Assembly (NCBI GenBank): GCA_002102555.1
Contig: MCFL01000104.1
Location: 1-64,000 of the forward strand
Direction: 5' to 3'
DNA: 64,000 nt
Source: Catenaria anguillulae PL171
Lineage: Eukaryota; Blastocladiomycota; Blastocladiomycetes; Blastocladiales; Catenariaceae
This document shows positions 41,234-52,204 of this stretch, piece by piece; within the stretch, counting starts at the first letter, position 1; each line of letters starts with the position of its first letter. The position numbers were made by a program, and so were the translations under genes. Under the pieces are notes generated by a model that was not told the origin of the DNA, ran no database searches, and saw only the letters and a list, made by a program, of their open reading frames with translations.

Positions 41234-44141
41234 ATGTCCAGTAAACTCTTGCCTCACCCAGATCACCGGTTTCGGCCACGAGTTGCACGAGTCAATTCGC
41301 AACAACCAACCCACGCGCTCGTTCCGGCTTCAGTGTTCCTTCTGATCCTTGTTGTCACCTGCTCCATCCCTGCCGCAACACTCGCTCAGATTCCATCCTC
41401 TTCCTCATGCACAACCGACAATGACTGCCCCACCTCCTCACCGACCCAATACTGCGTCCAAGGAACCTGCCGTCCGTTGGCTGGGACTGGTGAGTACTGC
41501 CGCGCGCCCTTAGATTGCGCTTCATTCCCAATCCTCGGTGCACTCGCATGTACCGACACTTGTGGAGCTGCATCTTCATGCGGGCCCATCGAATCAGGAT
41601 CTCCCGCACGATGTTGCTTGGGCATACCTGCCAACTCGACGTGCGACGCCATGCGCAATTTGCGCCGGCTGAACCAGTGTGCCTCGGGGTTGCAATGTCT
41701 TCCGGTTACAGCAACAACGGGATCTGTGACAACCGCAAGCAGTCAGATTCAGGCGCTCTTGTATTCGTTGAAGGGCATGGCGCATACCACGCGACAAGGT
41801 GGTTCTGAGGAAACAGGCGCGAGCGGAGGAGTGGTGCACAAGGATGGACCTTCTCTTTCTTCCCTTGCACCGGTAGCAGGGCTGATGCCAGCAATGAGGA
41901 TCGAGGGCGGGCGCGTCGACAGAGAGCGACAGGATATGCCGCACCAGTGCGGCAAGCAGTCGAGCAATCGTTGGCTGATTGGAGTGTTGATCAGCGTATG
42001 TGGAAGCGTGGTGTTGAATTTGGGATTGAATACCCAAAAGGTATGGTTCACTCGGCGTCAATACTTCATGATATTCCTGTACTTTGACACTCACTCGCCA
42101 TGTGCTGCATGTGTTATAGTATGCATTCCGCAAAAACGAGCTGCTCCCGGAAGAGGAGCGGCTTCCAGCACATAAGTTGCCGGTTCGTCACTATCTGCCG
42201 CAATTCCATCACTCCACCGTCATGTCGTTGACGCACACAAGTACTCCAGCTCTGGGTCTTTGGCTTCGCAGTATGGATCGTCGGCAACCTAGCCAATTTT
42301 GTGGCCTTGTCGTTTGCCGCCCAATCCCTGATTGCTTCGCTCGGCGCCGTTTCGCTCGTTTCCAACGCCGTCGCAGCACCCATCATCAATAGCGAGCCGT
42401 TTGGCTTGCTCGACCTCATTTCGATCCTCTTTATTGCCTCGGGGACCGTTGTGGTTGTCTTCTTTTCTAACCGTGACGAGTCGACCTACTCACTGTGTGC
42501 ACTCATGCGATTCTACACGCAACCGTCCGTGATTGCATACCTATCCGTCATCTTTTCGGTCATGGTCATGCTCTGGTTCTTCATGAAGATCATGGAGGCA
42601 AACCAAAAGCGGTTCAGCTTGTCACGGCGCAGCTCCATGGTCATTGGCCACCAGCGCCGAGCATCAGTAGGGACACACCCAGGCTCGCCCGTTTCGCCCA
42701 GCATCTCGCTCGGGTCCGTCTACTCCAACACGCGCCAACCCAAACGCAGGTGCTGCCACTTTTCGCGTCTGCTCAGGCACGACTTTTTCAACGTGCGCGA
42801 AAACTCGCTCGCACTGCGGATTGCGCTTCCGTTTTCATATGCGAGCATGGGCGGCGCGCTTGGCGGATTGACAGTCATGTTTGCCAAGTCGGCGGCCGAG
42901 CTGATTTCGTTGACGTTGCAGGGCGAAAACCAGTTTGTTTTTGTGCCAACCTATGCCATCTTGGCAGGCATTTTGTTGACGGGCGTTGGCCAGGTGTATT
43001 ATATCAATGCCGGATTGAAGCGATACGATGCCCTGCTGCAGGTCCCGTGCTTTTACGTTGTTTGTACGTCGGATCATGTTGTCCCCATTTCCCACCTGAG
43101 CGAGGCTAACTGTAGTGTGCACCAAACAGATACACTGAGCTCCATCATCTCGGGTGGAGTGTACTTTAATGAGTTTAGCTCCTTTTCCTCATTTCAATTT
43201 GTCATGGTGCGCTCTTTGCATGTCGTGTGCGCCACCTCATGGACACACCGGCTCACTCCACTCGTTGCTCGCTTACTCAGTTTGTCGTGGGCGTCTCTCT
43301 CACATTCATCGGCGTCGCCTGCCTCACTGGCCGCCTCAAATCCCAACCTGACCCGCCCATGATCGAGCCATGCGAAGTCATCGACTCTCCGGTCATGTCC
43401 TCGAGCGATATCCACCATCGTCACTCGCACTCCCACCACCACCACGGTCACCACACACACGCCGACGCCATCTCGTCTGCCATTCTTGACCCAAACAGCC
43501 CAGCCGCCATTCCTGCCTCGGAAACGCTCAAGGAATCACACCAACACGGCCGGCTCACCATTATCACATCGCCTGCCGAGACTGCGGGAACAAGTACGAC
43601 CGCCGCAGGCGTTGCGGGCCATCAGCGCCAGCAAAGCCTTGGTGCAAGCCAGGATATCCGCAAACGCACAGGCGGCCACTCGCGCAACGTGAGCTTTGGG
43701 TCGCGCGTCATGCCGGTCGACTTGTCCTTGTCGACGGGAACGGGTGCGGGCAGGCAAACAAGCGAGTCCAACGTCGAAGTGTCGCCCGACGTTGTCATTT
43801 CCTCGTCGCATACCGGCGCGGGTGGCGGCGCACGTGGCGTGCCGGGTCGCGTCATGTCGCCACGACTCATGAGTCCCTTGGCAGACGTGCCGCCGCTGCC
43901 TCAGATAGGCGGCACGCGTGGGGCGGGGCGGGCAGGCCAAGATGACGTTGGCGGCAGCGACCAAGATGAGCTGCCTGGGTCGGTACCAAGCTCGCCCGCA
44001 CGCAGTCCGCTCGTTGCTGGTGCAAGTGCAACAGGTCGCAGTGGCGCCCGACCAGCCAGTGGCGCGTCGAATCGGAGTCGCCGTTCAAGCGCAAGTCGGA
44101 ATCGCAGGAGCGAGGATCCGATTGTTGGGCTGCACAAGTGA
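41234..44141 (+). CDS. NIPA-type (DUF803) magnesium transporter-like protein with Cys-rich ectodomain
   Basis: Exons 41234-42040, 42120-42182, 42250-43063, 43130-43206 and 43281-44141 (2622 nt) encode 873 residues. A hydrophobic signal/anchor (ASVFLLILVVTCSIPAATLA) precedes a Cys-rich domain (CTTDNDCPTSSPTQYCVQGT, CRAPLDC, CGPIESGSPARCC). The NIPA core begins with RWLIGVLISVCGSVVLNLGL, and continues YAFRKNELLPEEERLP, FAVWIVGNLANFVALSFAAQ, LGAVSLVSNAVAAPI, ISILFIASGTVVVVFF, YTLSSIISGGVYFNEF, FVVGVSLTFIGVACL, the order seen in NIPA1-4. Long Ser/Arg loops are inserted, and the C-terminus carries HHRHSHSHHHHGHHTHAD, a likely metal-binding patch. Known NIPAs move Mg2+ across plasma or endosomal membranes; the ectodomain is unlike the family. 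Confidence 0.8.
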
Positions 44142-44650
44142 AGTCATCGAGTTTGCTGGAAAGGGTCTGTATATATCTTTTTGCAGTTCATGTTGTCGCA
44201 GGTGAGGGCTCCTCGCTGGATTTGTGTTATTGTTGGTTCCACGCATGCTATTTTCTCCAATGTCCCCGTTCTTCTTTCAACAGGCTTGGAGGCAGCTTTT
44301 TCTTCACATACACCATACTCCCATTGCTCCCACGCGCTTCCTGCGAACAGATCTTTCCGCTCAAGTGGCCACCATCGCCACGGACAGTGAGACATGAGCA
44401 TTGAATGGTTGCAAGGTTTCGGGTCAGCGTCCCCACACTGTCCATGAAGCAGAGAGTTTTAATCTGTACCGCCCCAAGTCTGGTTGCTTCTCCGAAACTC
44501 AAAATTGTTTCAACTCATCCGTATTCCGAATCAATCAATCGTGCTGCATTTCACTCAAATGCCACCTGCCACCGTTCACACTTTTCATTCGCTTCACCAT
44601 GATCGAGCCGAACGCCCCAACCCCCTCATGAGCTTTCTGCACGCCAAATC
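44142..44650. other. Intergenic, nothing recognised
   Basis: Lies between two plus-strand membrane-protein genes; AT-richer than the flanking exons. Confidence 0.5.
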
Positions 44651-45855
44651 ATGAGCCAAACCATATTCACTTCCATTCAACGCACCATTGCCCTCGCGCT
44701 GACGGGTGCCAGCGTCGGCATCTCTTACACGACGCTCTTTGTCGAATCGCGCACGCAGCACAAGCTGCTCGGCCGGTTGGTCAATGCCGCGAGATACGTT
44801 GCCCACTTGACCTGCAATCTCGGGTTATTCCTCAACTTGCATTTGGTCAATGGGGCCTATGAAGGAACGATCGGGAAAGGAAGCATTCTCTATATTCCTG
44901 AGGTGCCCTTAAGTTTTTTTTTGGTGTTGTTGTTCAAGCTTTGAGTCTGACATGTCGTGACTCTGCAGACCGCGGCATACTTCACATTCACTCTCGTCAT
45001 GGTCCAATTATACCATGGCATCATGGGCTACCTGCTCGTCCACCGAATCAACTCAATCTTGCCATGGGCGCGAGACTCAGAAAACTTTATCCCCTACGCA
45101 TTTGCCTTCGTCGTGGCCCTAGTTCTTGTCCCGGCAGTCTGCGCGTGTGTAGCATTGGCGGAAACGCCAGCAATGTACGCCTATCTCGTGAATCCAAGCT
45201 ACAATCGAGTATACAAGGTCTGATCTTGGCCCTGTCTAATGAGCGGTGATGTTTTCTCGGCAACTCTGACTCGAGCTTGAACAACAGGTTGCATTCTCGA
45301 TTCAAAGCCTCTTCATTTCAGTTGTCACAGTCGTCATGGACATGTTCATTCTGCGGGCCATTTCTCGTGCACAAGAGCAACTGAATGCCAACGACAAAAA
45401 AACAATGACCAGGCTTCGTAAGCAAATGGTCATCATTGGGATCACGGCCATCGCCACCATGATTGAGTTGGCGGTTCGCATTTTTGCGTTGACTGCCACC
45501 TATGTTGCAATCGACTTTTACATTAAAAGTACGATTTGCTGAGCTCGGTGGCTCTCGCTCAGGGTTGAGTTGCAACTAACCGGCCAAGTCACCAGTGCTT
45601 TGCATCTCGCTCGACACGCACGCTTTCACATCCCTTGGCGTGTGCCTGAGCGACGTGTTGACAAAGGGCCCGAATCGATCCAACATGCCAAAGGGCGGGA
45701 GCTCGAGCATGACGGGAGGTGGCGCTGTTGGGAATGGAGGCGGCGGGAACAGTAACACCATGTTTCCCCCGTCGTCGCTCGTGTTGGCAACGAGAGATTT
45801 GAGCAAGGATGGCAGGAGATCGAGTCAACAGCCGATTATGCTGCAGCGAGAATGA
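44651..45855 (+). CDS. Seven-TM orphan membrane protein
   Basis: Exons 44651-44902, 44969-45217, 45288-45528 and 45596-45855 (1002 nt) encode 333 residues. Seven hydrophobic stretches can be read: IALALTGASVGISYTTLF, YVAHLTCNLGLFLNLHLV, AAYFTFTLVMVQLYHGIMGY, YAFAFVVALVLVPAVCACVA, AFSIQSLFISVVTVVMDMFI, VIIGITAIATMIELAVRIFA, CISLDTHAFTSLGVCLSDVL. The loop between 5 and 6 is basic (RAISRAQEQLNANDKKTMTR) and the tail is Gly/Ser-rich. This is the layout of a GPCR-like protein, but no rhodopsin, cAMP-receptor or Git3 motif was seen. Short introns with GTGCC, GTCTG and GTACG donors. Confidence 0.65.
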
Positions 45856-47021
45856 GGAGATGTTTGCAGGATTCGCATCAAGTAGTGAAATGACTGTATG
45901 TACACTCATGAGAGTTTGCACTCGGCCCGGGACGTTGAAACAGTACATCATCACGCGCCGCACTTGCGAACAACGCGAACGTGTGGAATGAATGGCGCGC
46001 TGTCAGAAAGGCATCACACTCAAACATACAACATCGTGAAACACCTCTTCATAAATTCGTCGAACAACATGACCCAGATCTGAAACGCGTGGCGGAACAG
46101 GCAGCACCTGGGTCCTGGCAGCGAACTGGCAGTCGCAAGTGGCGGGCGATCGGGCTGAAAATTCATCCTTTGAGCAGCACGCCGTTTACGTCTTGGGTAC
46201 ATATCTTACAGTGCGATGTTTGATGGCCGCCGACGACAGGAGGCAACGTCGGCCTCATCACGAATATACCGTAGTTGAGACAGTGGTGCGGATAATGAGC
46301 ACGGGACTACTGCGTTCCAACCTGCATCTGCTGTCTATGTGGTGTCAATGCACCAGAAACGTGTGACCAGCCTCGTCTTCAAGCGCATTTGAAGCGGTGC
46401 ATCTCACGAGACAGAACAAAACTTGCGCCTGCACATGGTCACCAGGATACAGCCGAAACTTGAAAAGGCAGAACAGGCATCACTCTATCCTCGCCGCCAC
46501 CGCTTTCCGATTGTGCGCGCGGCGCCAGCCATGCAACGGAGGTAACAAGTTGTCATCGTCTCATCGATATCGAGGTGACGATGCCATGCCAGGAATCCGT
46601 TTGCAGACCTTGTAAAACTTGTGCTTGGCCGCCACTTCCGGGTCCCTTTACGGCAGGTTGTTTGTTTCTGTCGTATATAAAAGAGGACAGACACCCACTC
46701 GCCCGCGGTCCAGTCCTGCTCCATCCCGTTCACTTTCCTCTTTGCCATGCACATGCGTTTATGACGAACCCCATCAACTCGTCAAGCAGTTATATACCAA
46801 CAGCAAACCGTCTCGGTGGCCGGCCCGCTCAAATGCCAGGCCGATCTCAGCATCGATCCAGAAACACATTCCATTGGGTATGTGGACCCCGGTCTGCTGG
46901 AGCCCAAACCCTCGTGGCGCTCGCTGCCCATCACTCACCTGCATCCGGCCGTTGAGCAGACACCAAACATTCATACCTTGACCCGACTTGGCGAATAGCG
47001 CGAAACGACACCACCAACCCC
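45856..47021. other. Intergenic region with a TATA box near its right end
   Basis: No gene is supported on either strand. Frames here are short and lack family character. A TATA motif at 46674 suggests that transcription of the next gene starts near 46700, leaving a ~300 nt 5' leader. Confidence 0.45.
46674..46683 (+). promoter_or_regulatory. TATA box (tatataaaag)
   Basis: gtcgtatataaaagaggac is a near-consensus TATA element on the plus strand, about 340 nt before the ATG at 47022. The leader may contain an intron or alternative start. Confidence 0.5.
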
Positions 47022-49096
47022 ATGTCCTCAAGCACTCATTTCAATGCCCAGGCAGGCTCGGACCATGGTCCATCGTCGTCCTGGATACCCATCGTGACTG
47101 GCATCATGATTGTCCCCGTCCTGGTCTTGATTGGGCTCATGATGGCGCCACAAAACACCCTTTTTGATGTCAAGTCGGTACCGTCCATTGATGCTCGGCT
47201 CAGGCGTTCTGCGTCGAAAAGGTCAACCGCAAGCCGTGCGCGGTCAACGATTCGCTCAGGGGACTCTCGGTCGGAAACGCCCCGTACTCGCTCAAAGTCG
47301 AGCAAGCGGACAGGCACGAGCAGTGGTGGTATGGTTCATTCCGGCTCGATAGTCAATCGCAACGGTCCCGGTATTTGCTTCTGACGCGAGACGACAATGT
47401 TTTGGCTTTTAATCCATACAGAGCAAGTATTTGTTCCCATCAAAACGGAGCAGTTACCGTCTCACCCCGTTGCCGGTGGTGACGATCTGCCGTCAAGGGA
47501 AGACAAAAGAAGAAGCTCCAGCAAAATGCCCCGCCAGCGTCGCGCTACGCTGTCTGGTTCTCTACCTACTGTTTTCACTCAACAAGAAGCGCACTCACCC
47601 ACAATGAGCCATGCTGTCACTCCCGATGATCTTCCACCTGTTCCGCCTCTTCCGTTCCCCTCCTCGACATCGGTCGTACCACCAATTCCGCTTGCAGCAG
47701 AATCATTTGCGGCGGCTGGACGCAACAAGTCGGAACTCCGTATTGTGGCTCCACCGTTGGACCAGAGTGCGGCATCACCCATCGTGCCCCTTCTTTCCCC
47801 TTCGCCTTGCATCCCGTTACAACGCACAAATGCACCACTCACACCTCGACGGGCTACCCCGGCAATGGGCGGTCCACTTGCCATTGACCCTCGCCTTCGC
47901 GCGCGCCCCAAATCCTGGCACCCGCCCGCTTTCCTGCCTCCACCGACACCTTCAACGCCAGTCCCATCGTTTCCCTCCACGCCACCCACACCCACACGCC
48001 CCCTTTCGCCCACGCACAGCGTCATGAGCGGCATTTCGCCCAACACTTGGTCTGGCTACGCAACCGACCCGCCCATTATCCCAATTGATCGCGTCTACCA
48101 ACAACTTCGTGACGCGCAAGCGCATTTGCGTACGCTTATGGACCATTCTGGCGCAACAGCCACATGGTGGGCGCCGAGGTTCTCGGTGATTGCCCCGCTC
48201 CACGCTCGCGCACGTCGAGTCATGTACCTGGCAAGGGACATGTTGCCCACAATTCCAGCATGGGCACGGCCCAGTACGCCCATGGGCTCGTCACGTGCAT
48301 CGTCCATGATGGCTGCACACGACTCGGGATCGCCGCGCGACTCGCTTGTGCTCAAGGGCGGGCTCGCAGGCGGCGAGCCAGTGGGTGGTGGTGGTACAGA
48401 CATGCATGATCCCGTTGTGTTGGCGTTGGCGAGTACGCACGAGGCGCAGCGGATCGAGGTGATTCATGCGCGAGCGAGGGCTCGTGCTCGGGCACAGGGC
48501 AAGGCGGCCGATGCATTGGCGGCCGTGCTGGAGGTGGTCTATCCACCGGGCGACTTCTCCGAGGCGGTGGTTGTGTTGAAGCAGTATGCATGCAGTGTTG
48601 AGGATCGGTTGAGGATGAAGCCACCGACAGGGGAGGAGGCAAAGACCGTCATCATGTTTGTACTTGTGCACGTGTGCATGCTGGCCGAGATTGGGGTTGC
48701 ATTCACTGAGGGTTTCACATTGGGTACGCTGTTTTTCTGCTCTGCGTTTCCACTCTCGCATTCTTTGACATGCTCGTGAACTAAACGCAACCGTGTGAGT
48801 TTGTAGAGCATCTTCTCGTCAAGGACTCGACCCGGCCATTGTCCATGACCAACCTCGTTCTCTCTGGCTACCAAAACATGCAAACCGTCAACGGCGCGGT
48901 CTCGGTCGTTGATGCTGCTGCCGACCACGCCGCTGGGCTTCACATGCAACCTCCCACTCAGGTGGCTCTGACGCGACTCTTCCAACGAGTCGAGCACTTT
49001 TCCGACGACTTGCCGTTGCCCATTGAGCTTGATCCCGAGGTGGATTTTAAGACGTTGCAGTCCCTTTACGCTGCCATTGCCCGCAATGATGGCTAG
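47022..49096 (+). CDS. Single-TM protein with long Pro/Ser-rich region and C-terminal helical domain
   Basis: Exons 47022-47370, 47422-48723 and 48807-49096 (1941 nt, phases 1 and 1) encode 646 residues. One TM lies near the N-terminus (WIPIVTGIMIVPVLVLIGLM), followed by an Arg/Ser basic patch (RLRRSASKRSTASRARS). Residues ~140-330 are Pro/Ser/Thr-rich with PxxP repeats (PPVPPLPFPSSTSVVPPIPL), suited to SH3 binding. The C-terminal third is helical (VYQQLRDAQAHLRTLM, HEAQRIEVIHARARARARAQ, ALAAVLEVVYPPGDFSEAVV, QVALTRLFQRVEHFSDDLPL). The plan resembles the protein at 34226 (one TM, Pro-rich, helical end) without the Thr-rich ectodomain. No family recognised. Confidence 0.65.
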
Positions 49097-50122
49097 AGTT
49101 GCTGGTCGCGCACAGCCAATTGGCCGGACAGACGACATGTTAGATGTTGGTGGATTGCATGTAGACGATTTCCATAGTGTTGATACCTTACTTCTCTTCT
49201 TTCAAGATTTTCTAGCTTTCTTCATTGATAATTGCTTCTACTTCCCGTATGTCTTAAAATTGTACTTTTTCTTTGACAGGCGTTCGGCACTGCACTTGAA
49301 TGAATTGGTGAGAACTACAAGTCCTGTTGAACGGGTCGATTTCACACGACCATGGGTGACTCGGCAGGGGTTTTTGTGTCCCTGCAAGAAAAACCAGGAG
49401 ATTTGTATCCTCTTCTTCGTTCTAGGCTTTGTATTCTCTTCATCGTTCTAGGCTTTGTGCCCTAGGTGGAGGTGGGAATGTGACGTATTCGCGACTCATC
49501 ATGCATTTACTCATAGATACGGTAACAAGCTACGCACAGGTGACTCAAAATGTTGTCAGGACTGGATCACGGTCCTCGTCATCGGTGAGGCGGGCAAATA
49601 GGCTCTCTGATTCTCGAGCAGTTATATATGTGAGGAATGAGTCGTTGCCCATGACTGCGAAGAACAGATCCGGGGGATTCGCGACTGGTACTGATACCTG
49701 CGAGGTGAGGGAATACGTTATGATACGTTGTTTTATGTGCCCGAGTGAATGTACGTACTAGATGTGCCTTGGGCAGCAGGGACCATCTCATAGCTGCGGG
49801 GTAAAGACGGGGCGAAAACGCACACCTTGACAAACCAACTGGCGCAAAGCAGACAGAGGGCGGCGGTCAACCTTCAGAAGCAAAAAAAGCGAACAAGCTG
49901 GGAGCGTTTTCTTTATGAACAGGTCAGTGACCCCCGCTGTTTTCGTTTTCACTATCAAACTTTCGATACACTACCCAATGCATAATGCGTACGGCGTTCA
50001 CTTAATGCAATCTGCGTCCCTATTGCCAATACCGTCCCATTCGCCCGCTCTCTTATCAATCCGTCCGACACAAGCTTCCGGACCCGACCGACCGACCCTC
50101 CAACCAACCAAACGACGAAACC
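49097..50122. other. Intergenic region with a short tandem repeat
   Basis: At about 49410-49460 the unit 'tcttc.tcgttctaggcttt' occurs twice in direct repeat. No coding frame is supported. The 3' UTR of the previous gene probably lies in 49097-49300. Confidence 0.5.
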
Positions 50123-51598
50123 ATGTTTTTGGACCATGCTGCATGGCTCGCAGCCAACCTGGGCCTATTGGGGTCACCCACTGCACACTTGGGCGATACA
50201 ACGAACTGGGCTTCAGTAGCGAGTGCCTCGTTCAAGCAGCGGGTCACAAATGCAGTCACTTGGGCGCTCGCCGTCCATGCGCAGGACATGGTGATCTCAC
50301 CTTTGAGTCGCTCGGGAAGCAAGGCTCTGCCCTGGTTGGCAACTTTGCCTCTTTCAACGTCTTCTCCGGCACCACCATCAAGAGGATCTTTGAACAGTGT
50401 TCCGGTAACCAACTCTTTGGAATGGTGGATATCGGTTGAGCGCGGTGATGGATCGCGAAGGCTCTTGTCCTTGCGACCGTACGATATTGATTGTTTTTCC
50501 GGAATGTTCAAGCGAGTTGGTAGTGTTGACGTCGCAACTTCCAACAGACGAGCATTGCCACAACCAGCTAGACGTATCCGCCAACCTCCCGCCGCTGCCA
50601 ACACAATCCAAACACTCAGCATCGGCCCACCGCCAAGCAATCCCAATTACTTTCGACTGGGGCATCCCGCTTCTATTCCCCTCGAGTCTCCAGCTCCATA
50701 CACAACCCGAGACCCGTCCTTTATCAGTGCACGCGAGCCCCCTGATTGCGGCTCTGGAGTCGAGGGCAGCGATTTCAGCACCTGCGTCACCGCCGCCTCA
50801 TCCCATTCCCTCGCTTCAAGCCATTTTCGCGGCCAAACCAGCGACGATGTCGACTTTGCGCAATGGTTTCTCAGCAGCAGCTCGGGGCCGAGCAATGCCG
50901 TCGCAGAGTGCAGCCTCACAGTTGCCCCCAGGTCCAACGTAATAGTGGACGAGTTTGACCTGCCTTTTGACGACGACGATACGAGTTTCGATGGTTCATG
51001 GTCGGATTCCGACTCCGTTTGCATGTGTGGCAAAGGACTCTGTGCTTCATTTGACAACGAGGGCCGAGCTTCACCAAGCGAGTCCATTCCTTCGTCACCC
51101 CCACCCATCCACCTTTCGTCTCGCCGACTCGGATACCAAGGATCACCACAGTTTGTCTCACATCGCATTGGCACGCCACCCACGGCTGTATTCGAATTTC
51201 AGACACCCTCTGCGCCGCCTACCCCCACCAGCGCAATGGGCCCTCGTTCATGCTCCTCGTCGTCCCCGTCGCTTCTCTTTGATCAACCTCTGCTGCCAAC
51301 CGACCACTCTGTGCCTACGTCCACGGCGCCATCTCCCCCGCTCACGCCCAAGTTTACTGTGATAACCTTGGCGCAACCTGACTCCCCGCCATTGACCTGT
51401 CCGCTTCCCCTTCCCGAATCGGCCACATCCGATTTTGCATGTGCTGCCGACGAATCATGCAGATCGGCATCTGCGTCGCCGACGGTCGCTTTGGCAGGCT
51501 CAGTGGCTGCCGTTGCGCGTCCTGGACGGACTGTTGGACAAGGCGGTTCACCTCCCGTCACACCAATGGTGACCGCAGATTCCTTGTTGTTTGCATGA
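50123..51598 (+). CDS. Ser/Pro-rich, probably disordered orphan protein (491 aa)
   Basis: One continuous ORF. After a short ordered start (MFLDHAAWLAANLGLLG, SFKQRVTNAVTWALAVHAQD) the sequence is dominated by Ser, Pro and Thr. It has one acidic patch (VDEFDLPFDDDDTSFDGSWS) and a Cys pair (SVCMCGKGLCASFD). SPPPIHLSSRR, SAPPTPTSAM and PSPPLTPKF give many Ser/Thr-Pro sites for proline-directed kinases. No domain is recognised. A second frame (50436-50942) is also open, so the reading frame of the middle third should be treated with caution; an unspotted intron is possible. Confidence 0.5.
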   Translation: MFLDHAAWLAANLGLLGSPTAHLGDTTNWASVASASFKQRVTNAVTWALAVHAQDMVISPLSRSGSKALPWLATLPLSTSSPAPPSRGSLNSVPVTNSLEWWISVERGDGSRRLLSLRPYDIDCFSGMFKRVGSVDVATSNRRALPQPARRIRQPPAAANTIQTLSIGPPPSNPNYFRLGHPASIPLESPAPYTTRDPSFISAREPPDCGSGVEGSDFSTCVTAASSHSLASSHFRGQTSDDVDFAQWFLSSSSGPSNAVAECSLTVAPRSNVIVDEFDLPFDDDDTSFDGSWSDSDSVCMCGKGLCASFDNEGRASPSESIPSSPPPIHLSSRRLGYQGSPQFVSHRIGTPPTAVFEFQTPSAPPTPTSAMGPRSCSSSSPSLLFDQPLLPTDHSVPTSTAPSPPLTPKFTVITLAQPDSPPLTCPLPLPESATSDFACAADESCRSASASPTVALAGSVAAVARPGRTVGQGGSPPVTPMVTADSLLFA

Positions 51599-52204
51599 TG
51601 ATGCTTTGGTTTTGTCGATTTCTCAAATGCCTCGTTGCGATTTACACGGACTCGCCGCTCAACCTCGATATCCGTCCTTTTTACCTCCGACTGATCACGG
51701 CCTTAACTCACTGTGCCTCTCCCTTCGCAACCCATTCTCCTCCTTTGACGTATTGTTCTTGTTATTATGATGTCCGCGCGACTCACGTTTCTCTTTTGCT
51801 CCATGATCTTGTGCAGTGGGCCGGATTTGTTTGCGGCACGCAATGGTCCGAGTTCTGTCCACATTCAAGTCCGTGTATACCTCCATTTCCTCTGTTTTCC
51901 CTTGTTCTTTGTTGATACGCACTGCCGCTTCCAGTTGAATGTGTACTGGACTCGCTCTTTTTCTTCCCAACTGCTCCTTGTGTCGCCCCTATCTCTTTGC
52001 CGACTCTGTTTCCTCACTCGTGTCCTGACTTGAAACCTCGCTGGTTGGGTGTTGGCACTTCCTGCTCATCATTCTCCTCTTCACTGGGGTTTGTATTGGT
52101 CTGGCTTAAATGTTTACTCAAAAAAGGACGGGTTTCTTTCATTCAGGTGTATTTATTCACAACATTACTCATGTGTCGTCTTTAACGAAATACTTGAACT
52201 CCGG
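51599..52204. other. Intergenic, T-rich, nothing recognised
   Basis: Lies between two convergent genes, so it probably holds both 3' UTRs; strongly pyrimidine-rich on the plus strand. Confidence 0.5.

Noticed and set aside
50436-50942. Alternative frame within the Ser/Pro-rich gene
   Set aside because: The 491-codon frame is longer and holds the acidic VDEFDLPFDDDD patch; kept only as a caution in that entry.
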